From positions 1-61,751 of the forward strand of contig LSSL01000174.1 in NCBI GenBank assembly GCA_001953115.1: 61,751 nucleotides of DNA, in the 5' to 3' direction. Made by a program: the position numbers and the translations under genes. The notes beneath the pieces are model-generated. The model was not told the DNA's origin. It ran no database searches and worked only from the letters and a program-made list of their open reading frames with translations. This DNA is from Smittium mucronatum (Eukaryota > Kickxellomycota > Harpellomycetes > Harpellales > Legeriomycetaceae). Shown here piece by piece: positions 21,517-34,667 of the stretch (position 1 is the first letter of the stretch; every line of letters begins with the position of its first letter).

Positions 21517-22570
21517 TTTTTTTCAGTGTCTTTTCAATATTCTACAGTCAAATTTATTTTCATTATATTATTAGATTCTTATGTTTAAATTTGATATGGT
21601 TTTTATCCCCCCAAATAAATATCGAGCCTTCCGAACTTTGTATTTTAATTTCTTTCTGAAATAAATCGCTTAATGTCATCCCTATTGTGAACATTAGAAG
21701 CATTATCTACTATCATAATTATATCCACACAAGTCTTTGAATAAACGGGACTACCCTATTTATTAACCAATAACTCGATATTCATTTTTTATTGGTAAAT
21801 TAAATAAAATTTCATATTAATTAATTGCACTTTCTGTAATTAACAGTAAATGAAGAGAATTTTAGCATTTAAAGAAAATTACAAGTCCGTCAAATAAGAA
21901 TTGTAACCCGAGATTATTAATAATCGGGGATTATATTGTATCAACTTTTTCAATTCTTAATCGATCGAATTATTTCAAAATATCCCAGCCATATATTTAT
22001 ACAAGTTATATTATTTAAGTAGACCAACTTTGAGTTTTTTAAAATTGTTTTTATATGTATTCTTTTATTTAGAAATTATTAATTATATGTGTAAAAAATT
22101 TTATTACACCCTTAAAATATTTGTATTTGTGCAAGTTTTATTTCGCGTCAATCGCGTTGGTGAATATTTAAAAATTGTATAAAATAAAAACACGAAAATC
22201 TTCTGTTTTCTATTTTTTTGCGACTTAAAATGTATATTTCAATTATTTTTTAAAATCAAATATATTATAAATTTTTTATGGTCCAAAATAAGATATTGAT
22301 AAAAAATTATGTCTACTCCCTTGCCCTTCCGTCAAAAATCGTTGGGTATATATAGAATTTTCCCGCAAAAAATAAATACACGATTTATTTGGAATATTGA
22401 TGGTTTTGAGAATGTTTTTTAATCAAATAATTATATATATATATTTTAAAAGTGGAAAAAACGATGATGCGGTTTCTTGAAATTCTTATAAACTACTGTT
22501 TTATTGACACATAGTATAGTTAAATCATACAGCCAAAATATCTTATAGAAATATATTTTCTAATACTCAA
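21517..22570. other. AT-rich intergenic region downstream of PGS1
   Basis: No gene is recognised. An imperfect hairpin lies at 21906-21931, with CCCGA and TCGGGG arms around a GATTATTAATAATC core. It is about 390 bp past the PGS1 stop, so it is too far to be assigned to that gene with confidence. The rest has stops in all frames. Confidence 0.5.
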
Positions 22571-22708
22571 AAGTACAATGATGTCATCAAATTCTATGAG
22601 GCTCAAAGTACTGTTTTTTCAGCAGCTCAAACTGAATATTCGAGTTATACTGGTTTATATAAGCCAGGAATTTATTATGACATATCTCGGAACTCATTAA
22701 ATTTTTAA
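22571..22708 (+). pseudogene. Orphan coding-like fragment (about 45 codons) beside Tc1 element
   Basis: From about 22571 an open frame encodes KYNDVIKFYEAQSTVF followed by SAAQTEYSSYTGLYKP and about 13 more residues, with no stop for about 45 codons. This is unusual in such AT-rich DNA, and its residues are balanced, unlike the poly-Lys/Asn/Ile chance translations around it. It ends 15 bp before the TA where the Tc1-like element starts. I do not recognise the family. It could be the remnant of a gene disrupted by the element, or chance. Confidence 0.25.
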
Positions 22709-22724
22709 TTCATGACTGGATTTA

Positions 22725-24556
22725 AGCCTTTTCACGTTCAAATTAAAAAAAATCCCAATGGATTTAAAATAATGTAAATTTGAATTAAAAAAATGTAAAC
22801 TCAATTTAAAATTTTGGCCAATAAAAGATGGTTTTTTTTAAAAGTGAACAAGTTTTCTAAACTTTTTCACTCTGAGGATTTTATTCCAAAATGATGTCAT
22901 AACTATTAATAAATACATGTAGTGAACTTGTAATAGCCATAGAAATCCAATAATCCTGATGAGTCACAGACGCAACAGACTAATCTACATATAAAAACGC
23001 TATCAACTATTTTCAATTAAAAAAATTGATAAAAAATATTTCGTCCCTTAATGGGTATTTTCTTTTATTTTTATGTTTTATTTAGAGAAAATTACAATAT
23101 TCAACTTCCCAATATGTATTTACAATAATAAAAAAATATTTATTACTGTATAAAAATTATGAATACTAATACTTTAAATTTAAATTTAATTAAATGAAAG
23201 CTAAATCAAAAAACGTATAAATTGATTTCTTAAAATATCTATTTACACCGAAAATTCAAAATGGATATTGATAACTGTATCTCAAATGAAATCCAACTAA
23301 TTAAAAAAAAGGAAGTAAAGAAGGGTAAAATTGGGGTGAAGAAAAAAAAACACTCAGAATCTATAAGGGCGGTAGTCTTGAAATCTTCAAAGTATGGTGA
23401 AGGTTATTCTTATCTTATCGGTGAAAGCAAAGTTTCTGACCCAGCTGCATATTCTCGGGTCAAATCAGGAACAGGATTTCAGTGAACCAGAGGAGAAACT
23501 AGATATGGTCGGGAAAAAATCAAAAAAATTCATTTGAACTATTTAGTTGGATTTATAGAAGAAAATCCATTGTATAATCCGGCGGAAATGGCCAATATTT
23601 TTTTTTTTAAAATATGAAATTTGAATTTCTCTTCAAAATATTATCAGGCATTTAAATTACCAAATTTATACCACTAAAGAGATTCACAAAGAACCTACTC
23701 AGGTCAATTCCATCGAAAATAAGCAAAAAAAGAAAACGATATTTCGAAAAAATCTTAACTTTCATTGGTGAAGGAAAATTAATAATTTAAATTGATGAAA
23801 GAAACGTAAATTTATTTATAAGAAGAACAAGGGGTAGGTCCAAAAAAGAAAAAAGAGCAAACAGTTAAAATGCCTAAATTAAGAGGCAAAAATTCACAAA
23901 TATTGGTGGAATTTCTCTATTTGGTTTAATTAATTTCAGAACAAAAATGAAAAGTTACAGAATTGAAGATTGAAATTAATCGATAGAAGGTCTGATTCGT
24001 GAAACTATAAGTAGGGGTATACATTAATCAAATATAATGATCGTTTCAGATAATTCACCTTTCCACAGAAAAATTTCTGATGCACTAAATAATTTTCAGG
24101 GCGTTGAAATTTTATATCTGGGGCTCTATTCACCCATGCTCAATCCAATATAGAGCGTTTTGAATGCTGAAATTTAAAAAAAAGAGTACAATAATTTTTA
24201 ATTTCTTGAAGATGGAGACCCAGAGGGATATTTACCCAAGTTGAGTAAGCCACCAGACTCATCAAATTTGTAATAAATGATTAGATAGATGTAATTACCC
24301 TCGAAATGTGCAAGAGATATATTGAGTTCACAAATAAATTTTATAGGGGAGTTTTAGAGCTCGGGGGCATTTATTTAGGAGCTTAAGTGTTTTTTTAATT
24401 GTTTTAGCGTATTTTTAACTTTTTATTCACAAAATATTCGCTTTAGTTCCCCTTTTAAATTGTATTTACATTTTTTTAATTTTAATTTACATTGATTTAA
24501 ATCTATTGGACATCTTTTTAAATCTTAATTTTTTTTAACTTGGACTTGAAAAGGTG
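22725..24556 (+). mobile_element. Decayed Tc1/mariner-type transposon with long TIRs
   Basis: About 1.83 kb between two TA dinucleotides (22723-22724 and 24557-24558), the target expected for Tc1/mariner. The left end (22725 to about 22820) and the reverse complement of the right end (24556 to about 24450) align over roughly 95-105 bp. Shared blocks are CCTTTTCA, TTAAAAAAAAT, GATTTAAA, AATGTAAATT, ATTAAAAAAATGTAAA and CAATTTAAAA; the right copy carries about 20 extra bases. Between them lies a broken DDE transposase on the plus strand (23261 to about 24330). The TIRs are more similar to each other than decay would predict if each drifted freely, so the insertion may not be very old. Confidence 0.75.
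23261..24330 (+). pseudogene. Tc1/mariner transposase, frameshifted
   Basis: The first 74 codons (ATG 23261) give a basic, helix-turn-helix-like DNA-binding region (SIRAVVLKSSKYGEGY, then SKVSDPAAYSRVKSGT). After frame changes a DDE domain is readable: the first Asp in IDERNVNLFIRRTRGRSKK (from 23791), then RGKNSQIL-type and GGISLFGLINFRTKMKSY blocks, the second Asp in MIVSDNSPFHRKISDAL (about 24035-24090), then ILYLGLYSPMLNPI (about 24110-24152), the block that precedes the third acidic residue. This matches the DDE_3 layout of Tc1/mariner transposases. Stops and at least two frameshifts make it inactive. Confidence 0.75.
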
Positions 24557-24596
24557 TACATCAAAAAATTTCGATGTGATATACGTCTTCCGAGAA

Positions 24597-25500
24597 AAAA
24601 CTTATCAAAGCAGAAATGAGAAGAGGAAGAAAATCCAAATTTTCACCAAAAGAAAAATTGCTGCTTTTCTTAACTTAAATTCGTCATTATTTCAAGTTTA
24701 ATAAACTTTGGAGAGCTTTTACACATCTGCTCCCTTAATTTGTAGAATGGTAAATTTTAATGCGGATGTTATTCTAGAACCATTATTTAAAAAAAAATCC
24801 TTATCCCTATTAAGAAGAGAACTCAGATGTATCAATCAATTTTTTTAAGAAATAATATAGATGTAGCACTGATAATAGAATGTACGGTTTTTTCATTAAT
24901 AGACCAACAGAGAATTTTTGAGACGAAAAGTTCTTCTATTCTGGGAAAAGTCACAGATATTGTGTGGAACGTGAAATAGCTTATATCTGAATGTAGGTGC
25001 ACTTTTATAAGCCCTATTTTTGAAGGTTCTATACAATATATTTCAGTTTCCAAGAAAATGGAAAATAAATACTGCGAATTTCTTAAAAATGAACTAGGAG
25101 ATTATGAAATAAATTATGTGGGTATTTCATTGAGTGGTATATCATGGTAGATAAAGGATATGCTTGTTTGGATAAAAGATTCCGAATGCTGATACCCAAA
25201 AAAAGAAGAAAAATTACTGGTTACAGATATTCACAGATATTCAGTTCTTACAGTACCAAAAAGGGAAAAAACGTGAATATAACCAACATTGAGAACGAAG
25301 GAAAATTATTAGATTCAAGTGACAGAATAATATTTGAATTTTTTTTGTAGATTGAAGTCTTTGTTTATAATCACTTGAGATACACTTAAGGGATATCGGG
25401 AGAATATAGAACTATTACTGATATATGTTTAGCACTTACAAACTTTAACATAACCCAATCCTCACTTAGATTGGATGACTTACACTTTTATGATTAAGAG
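24597..25500 (+). pseudogene. DDE_4 (Harbinger/IS5-like) transposase relic
   Basis: After the Tc1 element, translation in shifting frames gives RGRKSKFSPKEKLLLFLT (about 24620-24672), a classic N-terminal helix-turn-helix block of DDE_Tnp_4 transposases. It is followed by IECTVFSLIDQQRIFE (about 24868-24918), the first-Asp region with Glu in place of Asp. Next is MVDKGYACLDKRF (25144-25180) with LIPKKRRK, corresponding to the DKGY second-Asp block, and finally CLALTNFNITQ (about 25428-25460), the family's ALxNFxI ending. The order and spacing fit this family. Several stops and frameshifts are present and no terminal repeats were found. Confidence 0.6.
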
Positions 25501-25599
25501 TTAAGAATCAGGAGACGGAAAAAAAAGAAGGGAAAAAGAACCAGGGCCGAAATTAACAGGAGAGTATTCGAAACTTTTCAGAAAGAATATTTTGATAAA

Positions 25600-28500
25600 C
25601 TTTATATCAGGTCTACTTTTTTAGACTCACAATGAATGTATACTTTTAGAAAAAGATGTGAAACTTATATACGAGAAGCGAGTGTTTCAAACTATTCAGA
25701 GTAGTATAAACTATAAAAAATTATTCGAAATAAACCTCTTTTGTTGTAAAAAAATTTTATTCCTTATTTTATGAATTTCATACACTTTTACGTTGGATGA
25801 TTGATTCTTACCGGTTAAAAATAGCATTAAAATTTGATAATTTTTTTTTTTTGGTATTTTTTTTGCATTATAAAAATGGGATTTGACATTATGTTATTTC
25901 AATCTCTGGTTCTTCTCTAGTGAATATCCACTACATCAATTTGACCAAGTTATTTCATTTGATTTATGTATCTCTGCGAATGGTTTTCAATATTTTGTTA
26001 TATAAATTTTGATTTGAAAATTCATTTAAATTTAGAATCTGATTTGTAAATCAAAATAAGAAGAATATCTAAAAAATAGAAGGGTGAAAAAATCTGGAAT
26101 CCTTTATTGAATTTAATTGGAAAAAAAAAAGTAAATCAGTGAAACTTAGGTAAACCAGCTTTCAAATTAAGCTCTTTAAGTATTTTTTTAAAGATTGTTT
26201 ACAAGGTTTAACGTGATTTTTTACAATTTTTTGTAAAATAGCTATATTTAATTATAGGAAACACACTTTAAAGGTAAATATATGACAAAAAATTCTTTAT
26301 TTATCAAAATATAAATAAAAATTTGTATAGCACATATTTCTACTTAATACTTTACGCTTTTTAATTTCAGCTTTCCTCTTAGAACGAAAAATAATCAATG
26401 TAGGTTGCTATAAGTATGAAAAGATTTAAACTTACCACTACTATTTAACAGGTATTTATATATAATTGATTGTTTTTTTCTACACTTTCAAAGATTAGAT
26501 TTTTTTTCTATAAAAATGAGTTTTAATAATATGTAAGTATGATTCTTCCAAATTTTGGATCCAAAACCCGAAGAAAAAATGGTAGTATTAATCGAAAAGA
26601 TGTAATTATAAAGAATTATATTTAAAAAATACTAATTAACATAAATATAATTATTATTCACTTTTGAACTTATAAAAATTAATGCGGAAAAATATTTTTG
26701 GCTTTAGAAAAATCTTGAAATCAAGGTTTAGCAAAATAGTACATTTAAATTGCTTTAATTTAGATAAATAATATATAATTGTTTATCTATAATATAAGGT
26801 AGTTTCATAAAATGAATGAAAAAAAAGAATTTTTTTTAATATTCCTTCCGATTTTAATTTTAAAACATTTTATAAGAACATTATTTTAGTGATACTTAGA
26901 TATTAACTCTAACATATCTTCGTAATTTTTTGTAAAAAAAAATGCATCCCCATTAATACTCTACTTTTTTAACGTAAAAATATGTATAAAAAAACTTCAA
27001 ATAACTAAAGTTTATTAAATTTATATTCTCAAAATTTTCATTTTGATCAAATTTTTTTTATTGTAATAATTTTATAGAAATCTAAGATAATACCCTTCCA
27101 TATCTACTTGTGGATATTCTAACTCCATCTGAGGAATAATAATTGGTTTAAAAGCATATTAGATTATAAATATTTATGCTATTTGATGTTATATATGGAG
27201 AAATTCTAAGAGAAGCATAGAAAAAAATATGTTAATTGCTTTCTAAAAAATTAATATTTTTTATTAATTCATCGTAAATTTTTCACTTTTTGAGTAAATA
27301 AAGTCTTCTATTGACAAAAATTTAAATTTCAGTATTATTTGAACGTTTTAAATTATATAAATAGAACCCTTATGCCGATAGAAATGATAGTGGTCAAAAT
27401 TTGTAACAATATAAAATCAAATGGACTCACAATCAGCTGTTATACGATGGGGGAGCGTCTTTTTTTGCAAAAAAAGAACTAAAAATTTTACCATTAAAGA
27501 TTATAAATGACCAAATTCATGATTGCGCTAAAAATTTATATATATATAAGCTCAATATAAAACATTTTAAATCTATTATTTTTCGTGAACCTCATTTTAA
27601 TAGAAATAAAATTTAAATATGGATAATTAATCATATAGCTGCAGGGAGGGGGAAGTTATAATAGCATTTAAAAACACAAAAAAAGAGCATGATTATCTCT
27701 TATTTAATACAATAAAACGAAGAAGTGTTAATTTTAGCCACTAATGGACTTTATCTAAACAATAAATAGCTATTATGATTGATATATCTAGGTTTGATAA
27801 ATTTTGAAAAATAAATAAATTTAGATATAGAGCAGATGAGGGAGAGGGGTATGGAAGAATAATTATTTAAAAGTTTTTAGTACATTTTTTATCTCATTTT
27901 TTTTTAATCGGTCTTCGTTCTTTTTTTACTAACCATTGATTTTAAAAATTTAGAAAAGATAAAACTTATCATTTCTAAAATATTTTTTCTATAAAAAATA
28001 GTTCCAAATTAATATACCGTCTATAATTTTTCTCAGAAATAGTTAACGGTTTATAAAGCAGGATTTCATCTAATAAAAAAGAATTTTATTCAAATAATGA
28101 AATTAAAAAGATTAAAATATCCACTTTTATTGCTATTTATTGAAGGCAATATAATTTTATTGATTTAGACCAACGTAAATACGCAATTTAATTTTAAATT
28201 GCTAATAAATGAATTGCTTAATGATAATATTCAATTCCTAACAACTTAAAAATTGATTAATTTAGTTGGTTTTTACAATAAAGCCACAAAAAAGCCCTAT
28301 TACTTTTTTTATATCTAATAACAGGCCAATAATTTTAAAATTTGGTGAGAATTATGCAAAAAGCGTTAATTTTAATCAAAATAATTGTCAAATCAATATA
28401 ACTTGAAATTTTATACTTTTAATATTTTAATTTGTTATATAAAGATTTAGTTTCCTCTATTGGCTAACAACAATGATACGAATCTATTAAGTCTATGATA

Positions 28501-29084
28501 CTTCTATTGAAATCCCGTTTAATTTTTTTAAATAAAAAAAAATAAACAGAATTTCGACCCTCACGAATAAGTGGTAATAATATTTATTCATTTTTGCTTG
28601 AATCATCGTTTGAGTTTATTTAGGTAGTTATAAATGTTTTAATACTATCAGAAATCGAGCTCAGGTTGTTATATCATCACATTTATAAGTTCAATTGACT
28701 ATTATATCTTGATTGATATCAATCTGTAAATTTAATGTTATCTTTAACGAGGAGTAAATTTTAAAAATTATTTTTGTTCCATAAATAAAATTAGTTTGTT
28801 AGATTTTTAATATTATCCAAAATTATTCTTATTTTCTGACCCAAATTAACTGGGTTTATGGTATTATCAGTCTCAATAATTGGCCTCACAATCTTATTGA
28901 ATACGAAAATTATTCTTTAAATATGGGCATTTTAGCTTTTGTAAAAAAAATTAAAATTTACTCGAAATTATAGCAAGCCAAACCTATATTAAATATGGCC
29001 CACTTAAAATCTCATATCCATTACCGAAATTTCCTTTTTTTTTTTTGTATAATGTAAATTTATTTTAAGATAACGATATTAGAA
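25600..29084. other. AT-rich region without recognisable genes
   Basis: About 3.5 kb dominated by A/T runs, with stops in every frame. I see no family motif, RNA gene or clear repeat. Confidence 0.6.
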
Positions 29085-29670
29085 ACTAAAAAAGAAGTAT
29101 TTGAGGAAATGGAATGTATAAAAAACAATTATCTTGAATACAATAAGTTATTAATTCGGGATAACGGTTGGGTACCTACGGGAAAAAAGTGCAATCTACC
29201 GATCGAAAGACCCCCCTCCTTGCATTATTCAAGTATATGGATGAATAATTACTTAGCAGTTATGTATTAAGCTCTTTTTAAACAAAATATATTACATATA
29301 AGCTATTGAAATACTACCAAAGTATATTCCTAACATGATTGATACAATCAGGCTTATAACTAAACGTTGGATTCATCAAAATGGCTTTCCTAAAAACTGC
29401 TGTTGTATACAGAGATTCTCCTCTGGCTATCAAAACCTGGTCATTTGCGCGGAAAATGTCCCATAGTGAGACAACTGGCTTTTTTTACCTTCTAGATATT
29501 ATTATCTTCTTTTTTTCTGTTCTCCCAATCACTGCTCGCTTTCTTCACTATTCCTAACCAAGAATAGTGCAAATATATGTGAGATTTTTGAATAGCGTAC
29601 TTTAAAAAGTACATTACTTAAGACCCTAAACCCCGAGAACATAAATTATTTTTTGGGTATTCTAAGTTTA
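29085..29670 (+). repeat. Unidentified dispersed repeat, decayed copy
   Basis: Alignable with 39545-40130 over the whole length. Shared blocks include GTACCTACGGGAAAA, AATCTACC and CGAAAGACCCCCCT (about 29172-29218), then CATGGCTTTCCTA/AATGGCTTTCCTAA, CTCCCAAT, CTTCACTATTCC and a CCCTAAACC/TCCTAAACC end. This copy is richer in A+T, many differences being C to T or G to A relative to the other copy. No protein family was recognised in any frame. Confidence 0.7.
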
Positions 29671-31836
29671 GTTTGTTTTTTTCCGACTATTTTTTTACAA
29701 TTTAATCGAATAAATCTATATTTTGAGGCTTAAAAATACAATTGTTGAGTTTTAGATTTAAAAAAATTATTAATTTATATTTGGCAAGAAAAAAAAAAAA
29801 TCTCTAGGATGGAGTATTTAAAGACATACATATTTTTTATGTAGAAAATTCTTGGATTTTTCAATATTTTTTTAAATTTGCATATAAACTATCTTTCTCC
29901 ATATGAAAATTTCATAAAATCCACATATAACTATAAATTCAATTTTTAGTTTTGAATATGATCAATAATTTTTTTTTTTATAAATGTAAGGGTAGCTTCT
30001 CAAAAATCATGCCAGTTTTTTTCTCCCGAGAATGGGGATATATACACTCTAAAAAATCAGATTTAAAACTTACATAAATATTCAATTTACCATTATTTTT
30101 AATTTTGTAGCACAAAAATTAAATATAGATTTCTGTGTTTGTTCTTATCTTTTTCACATCTATAACTAAACATTTTTTCATATCATTTTATTAATATATT
30201 TTATTAGTCTACTTTTTTTTGATTTTAAAAAATGGTGTTTTAACCTTTAGAGATAAAAAATATCTTGAATATAAAAATAATTAATTTATATACTCGATCT
30301 CAAGGTATTTAAGAGGAATCAGGAAATCTAAGTATTTGTGCCTATTTATATCAAATCTTGTAAAAATGAAAATTTAATGTTTATTATTTCTATATAATAT
30401 AAAATACGAAATTTATACATATATTGCATAATTTGAACAAAAATTATTGAACAAGCTAACCTTTTTGCAAACAAACTTAACTTTTTAGGGAGATTGTTAT
30501 GAATGTTTAAATACTTGAAAAAACTACCATTAAAATACAACAAAAGAGGAAATGTATAGAGCAGTAATTTTCATCTCGCTCCAATCTGTCACTTTAGTGG
30601 CTCCGTACCTAATGAAATTGTTCCAAGTTATCTTTTTATATAAAAAAAGTCTAAATTAAATTTAAAAAATTAGCATGGGGCGATTAAATTAATTTTTTTT
30701 AGTCCAAAAAAATTTATTTGTAATAAAATCGCATATTAATTATTATTTTTTTGGATAATCATATTTATAAAAGAATTTCCACACATAAAAAATATATTTG
30801 AAGTTAATAAACGTATTTTTAATTACTTTAAAATGTGATAAATAAAATATAAACGTTATTAATTGAATTTTTATAGCCACAAAATTAATATTTTTGGTTG
30901 AAAATAAAGCAATTTGATACAAAAAATAAAATCACCAACATAATTAAAGATTAATAGCCAAATAGCGGTTCGAAATTGGGTATATTGATGCAAAAATCCC
31001 CTTGGTTTTTTTATTGAGCCATTTAATCAGATTATCTCATTAAAATTCAATTAAATGGTAATTTTTATACTTATTGCTTCATTTTTGGAACACGTATATA
31101 TATGAAAAATATTCTTCGAAAAAATCAAAAAGATACTAAAAAAAACTTCTTCTATTCAGGATATTCACATCTTTACATAAAAAAAATTTCCGAATTTTTT
31201 ATGCTAAAAAATTGGCTTTTAAAGACATAAATCAAATTTAATTATATTATTGTAATATCTCAACTCGAAAACGATATATGCGAGTCTAAAATGAGGATTT
31301 CAATGTAAATATTCTTGAAAAGCTACTCTCAAAAAATTATCTGTTGTAAAAACAAGAAAAATTTGGGGTTTAAATTCAAGATAAGAATATAAAAGCATAC
31401 CAAAAATAAATTTAGAGTTTATGAATCAAAAATTTAGAAAAAAGTTTGTCAATAATTACTGAAAAAAACCAGCTTTAAACTTTGGTACTAAAAAAATACT
31501 TAAGTTGGGCTCATTTTATCTGGAAAATAAAAAAGGAAGTTTTTTAAAAGTGGAATTTTAATTAATAATTAGCTGATATATTCAATATTGGGGTGCTATA
31601 AAAATAAAAAAACTCAATTAAAATTAACCACTTCCGCTTTATAAGAGAGAATAATAAAAAAATATTGAATCAGATAATAGAAATGTATAAAGCATATATT
31701 TACAAATGAAAATTTTCTATAGGTAATTTAACTAAAAAAATAATACTAAAAAGTAATTTTTTATGTAAATTTATTTGGGGTTTAATTTAAATAATATAAA
31801 TTCAAAAAAATTCTTACTTCAAAGAGTTTTTTGAAA
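29671..31836. other. AT-rich region without recognisable genes
   Basis: About 2.2 kb of AT-rich DNA, with only chance ORFs (65 codons at 30346-30543, Lys/Ile/Phe-rich). Nothing recognised. Confidence 0.55.
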
Positions 31837-32880
31837 ATGGGTCGAGAATATAAACTGATACACATAAATGCTACTTATAAACTTGTTAGTATTGATTATC
31901 CTGTTATGGAAGTAAGTTTTTCAAATATTAATGGTATTTTTGTATTATAAGGTAACCTTTAGTTTCGAATTGGTCTTGGGAAACTTACTTTTAGGCTCTG
32001 TTTAAGCTTTAAAAAAAAAGATCGAAAGCGCTTTTTGTAAATTTAAATCAACGCGTGTTTTTCCCAGCTTTTTTTTTTATTAATAAATAATTAAAGCAAT
32101 TTGACCCTAGTAAAACATGTTTCACTCTTAGCTCATATTTGTAGAAACATCATAAAAGAAATCAAATCTTTCGTAAGCTTTAAAAAAATAGATTAATGAT
32201 ATAATGATTTTACAAATTTCAAATCTGACGATTTTTTTGAAACTAAGCTCAAAATGTTAATATATAAATAGTGAGGCTTTCAAGAGGTAGATAATTTTGT
32301 TAAATATTTTTTGAAAAAACTATTAAAATGAGCTCTATTTGGTATGAAGGCTCGAAATTGTATGGTACAAGTAAAAAAATATATCTGAAACGATTTAACT
32401 TCCAACAAAAATAAGTACATGGATTGGGAGAAGTTGCACATAATTTTATTTATTGATATAAGCCAGTGATATTCGATATTTCAAGTGAAAAGAAATCGAA
32501 AATGAAAATTCCTAACTATGACAAAAGAGAATTAATATTCTCAGAGTTGGAAAGTATTTATCGCAATATATTTAAAAAAGAAACATATCAATAATTTTCT
32601 CTTCAAAAGAATCAGTTATTTAACTTCGCTTATGAAACATAAGAATAAAATATCCTCAAATATATATTCGAATATCCGGGAATATAGAGAAGTTCATCAG
32701 AATTTTTTTGCGCTCAGAAATATTAATCCTCTGATTATTTTGCACAAAATTATTTGTAATTTCTATAACATAGTCAAAAATAAAATCTTCCATCATTTTT
32801 ACCAATACTTTAACCCTTTCAGGGGGCATCATACCAAAAATGGCACATACAACGGAGGTTACAAACGTCCAAGCAGCTAA
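31837..32880 (+). pseudogene. Possible MULE-type transposase relic
   Basis: From an ATG at 31837 the frame reads YKLIHINATYKLVSIDYPVM followed by EVSFSNINGIF. This resembles the first catalytic block of MULE transposases (usually hhxIDATYKLxxxGYPVhVhG), with Asn replacing the catalytic Asp, a single G to A change. About 700 bp later an 82-codon open frame (32632-32880) ends FNPFRGHHTKNGTYNGGYKR, reminiscent of the TNNG-E-xN block near the C-terminus of MULE/Mutator proteins. The region between is too decayed to read securely. A DDE element of another family cannot be excluded. Confidence 0.42.
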
Positions 32881-34667
32881 AAATCGAAGTATTTGGTAGA
32901 TTTATTTGGTAAACAAATACTGTATAATCAATTCAAGTCCAATAATTTTAAAGAGTAAATGAGATTTACTAATATTTTTGAAACTAAGTATTTTTACAAA
33001 AAAATAATATAATTATTTATTTAGAGATATATTTTAGTTGAAAAAAGAAAAAATATTATAAATTTTTTAAAAATTAAAGAAACCGAAAATTGATGAATAT
33101 ATTGATGTAAAAGTGAGATTAAATAGATATAAATTCTGAAGGTTTTAATAGTTAAAAACATTAATAGAGAAAAGATGGACATAAAAATAGGATTTGAATA
33201 GACGAAATTAATCTCATATAAATCGAAGTCAGAAATATTTTAAATAATAAAAACACTACTTATAAATATTATCAATAAAACGAAAAAAAAACATATTATA
33301 TCATATATTCTAAATCACAAGTTTGTTATTATAAAATATTTTATTATGTAACATATTAAAACATTTGAGCGATATTAAAAAAAGATTAAATATTCAACGC
33401 TAATATTTTAGAATTTCAATAAGAAATAGTTGATATGACAGTTTAAATCATTTATTATTTATACGTAGTAAAAATACTAATCACACAATTAGTATTATGT
33501 ATAAAAAATAATTCTCAATAAAATTATATACTTAGAAAATAAATATACATAATATGCTAATATATATAAATAGTATTAAAATCATTTACTCGTAATGATT
33601 TTGTATATTATATATTTATCGAAAAAAAAGTTTAATTTATTGGTATTGATTGTAACTAAATAAATAATTTATTAGGTATGTAAAATATTAATTCGAATAA
33701 ATACTAAAAAGTTAAAAACTTAGTAAAAAATATAAATATATAGATACCCATTAATATTAAGGTATGAAATGTATTTTTTTTTAACCAATATCAAAGATGA
33801 AAGATAAATCTTTATATTACTAAATTAGAAAAAAGATAATTTTTTCCAAAAGAATGACACATTATTTACAATCTAAAAACTCTTTTCGATAAATATTTTA
33901 GCAGATATAAATAATGCATATTTTAATCGTCAATAGGTATAATATATATGGTGTTATTTTTAACCAATATCTGCGCTGGGATGTATATTTTTATATTTTT
34001 GGATCATAAATTAGACACTTTCTGTCCAGGAAAAGCCACATATTGTACACCATAAATTCTCATGACATCTAACTTTATTAGCTGATATTAATTTATTTTG
34101 ATACGGCTGTCTGTTAACTAATGCTAACCGTGGCTTAGATCAATAAATTATATTTTATACAATCATTCTGTTAAATTTAAATTTAATTTTTTTTATATTA
34201 TCTAAATAGACAATATTATTTTGAATATATTTTTCTCATACTATTATATTATTTTTTTATCGATAAATATTAGCCATATTTTATTTTTTCAATTTTTGAT
34301 CGAATCTTTAAATTCGGCTAAATAAATTCATTCTAATCCTATATATGTTTATTTTTCATGATAATTATACACTATATTATATTTGATTTCTTCCTTATTT
34401 TTTTTATCACTGACTAATGATTTCAATATAATTTTTTTTGTATTTTTTTACATTATTAATCAGTTTTAAAAATTCCAATGTTTGTTTTAATTTATTCAGT
34501 TTATTATAGTTTTTTCAATTTACTTTTTTTTGCAATTTTTTTTTCTATATAAATTTATAAGATATTTATGTATTATATAGTTATAGTTTTAATAAAATAA
34601 TAAAAAACTCACCAATCTACCAGTTTAATTTTTTTTTTCTAGGAACTTTATTGATTTATTGAAAAAA
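32881..34667. other. AT-rich region upstream of piggyBac relic
   Basis: About 1.8 kb. TTTTTAACCAATATC recurs in slightly different forms near 33780 and 33957, beside a short G+C-richer stretch (33970-34060). This could be an old element end, since piggyBac targets TTAA, but no matching inverted copy was found on the other side. Confidence 0.4.

Noticed and set aside
33780..33975. TTAACCAATATC copies as piggyBac ends
   Set aside because: No inverted partner could be found on the 3' side of the relic, so the element ends remain undefined.
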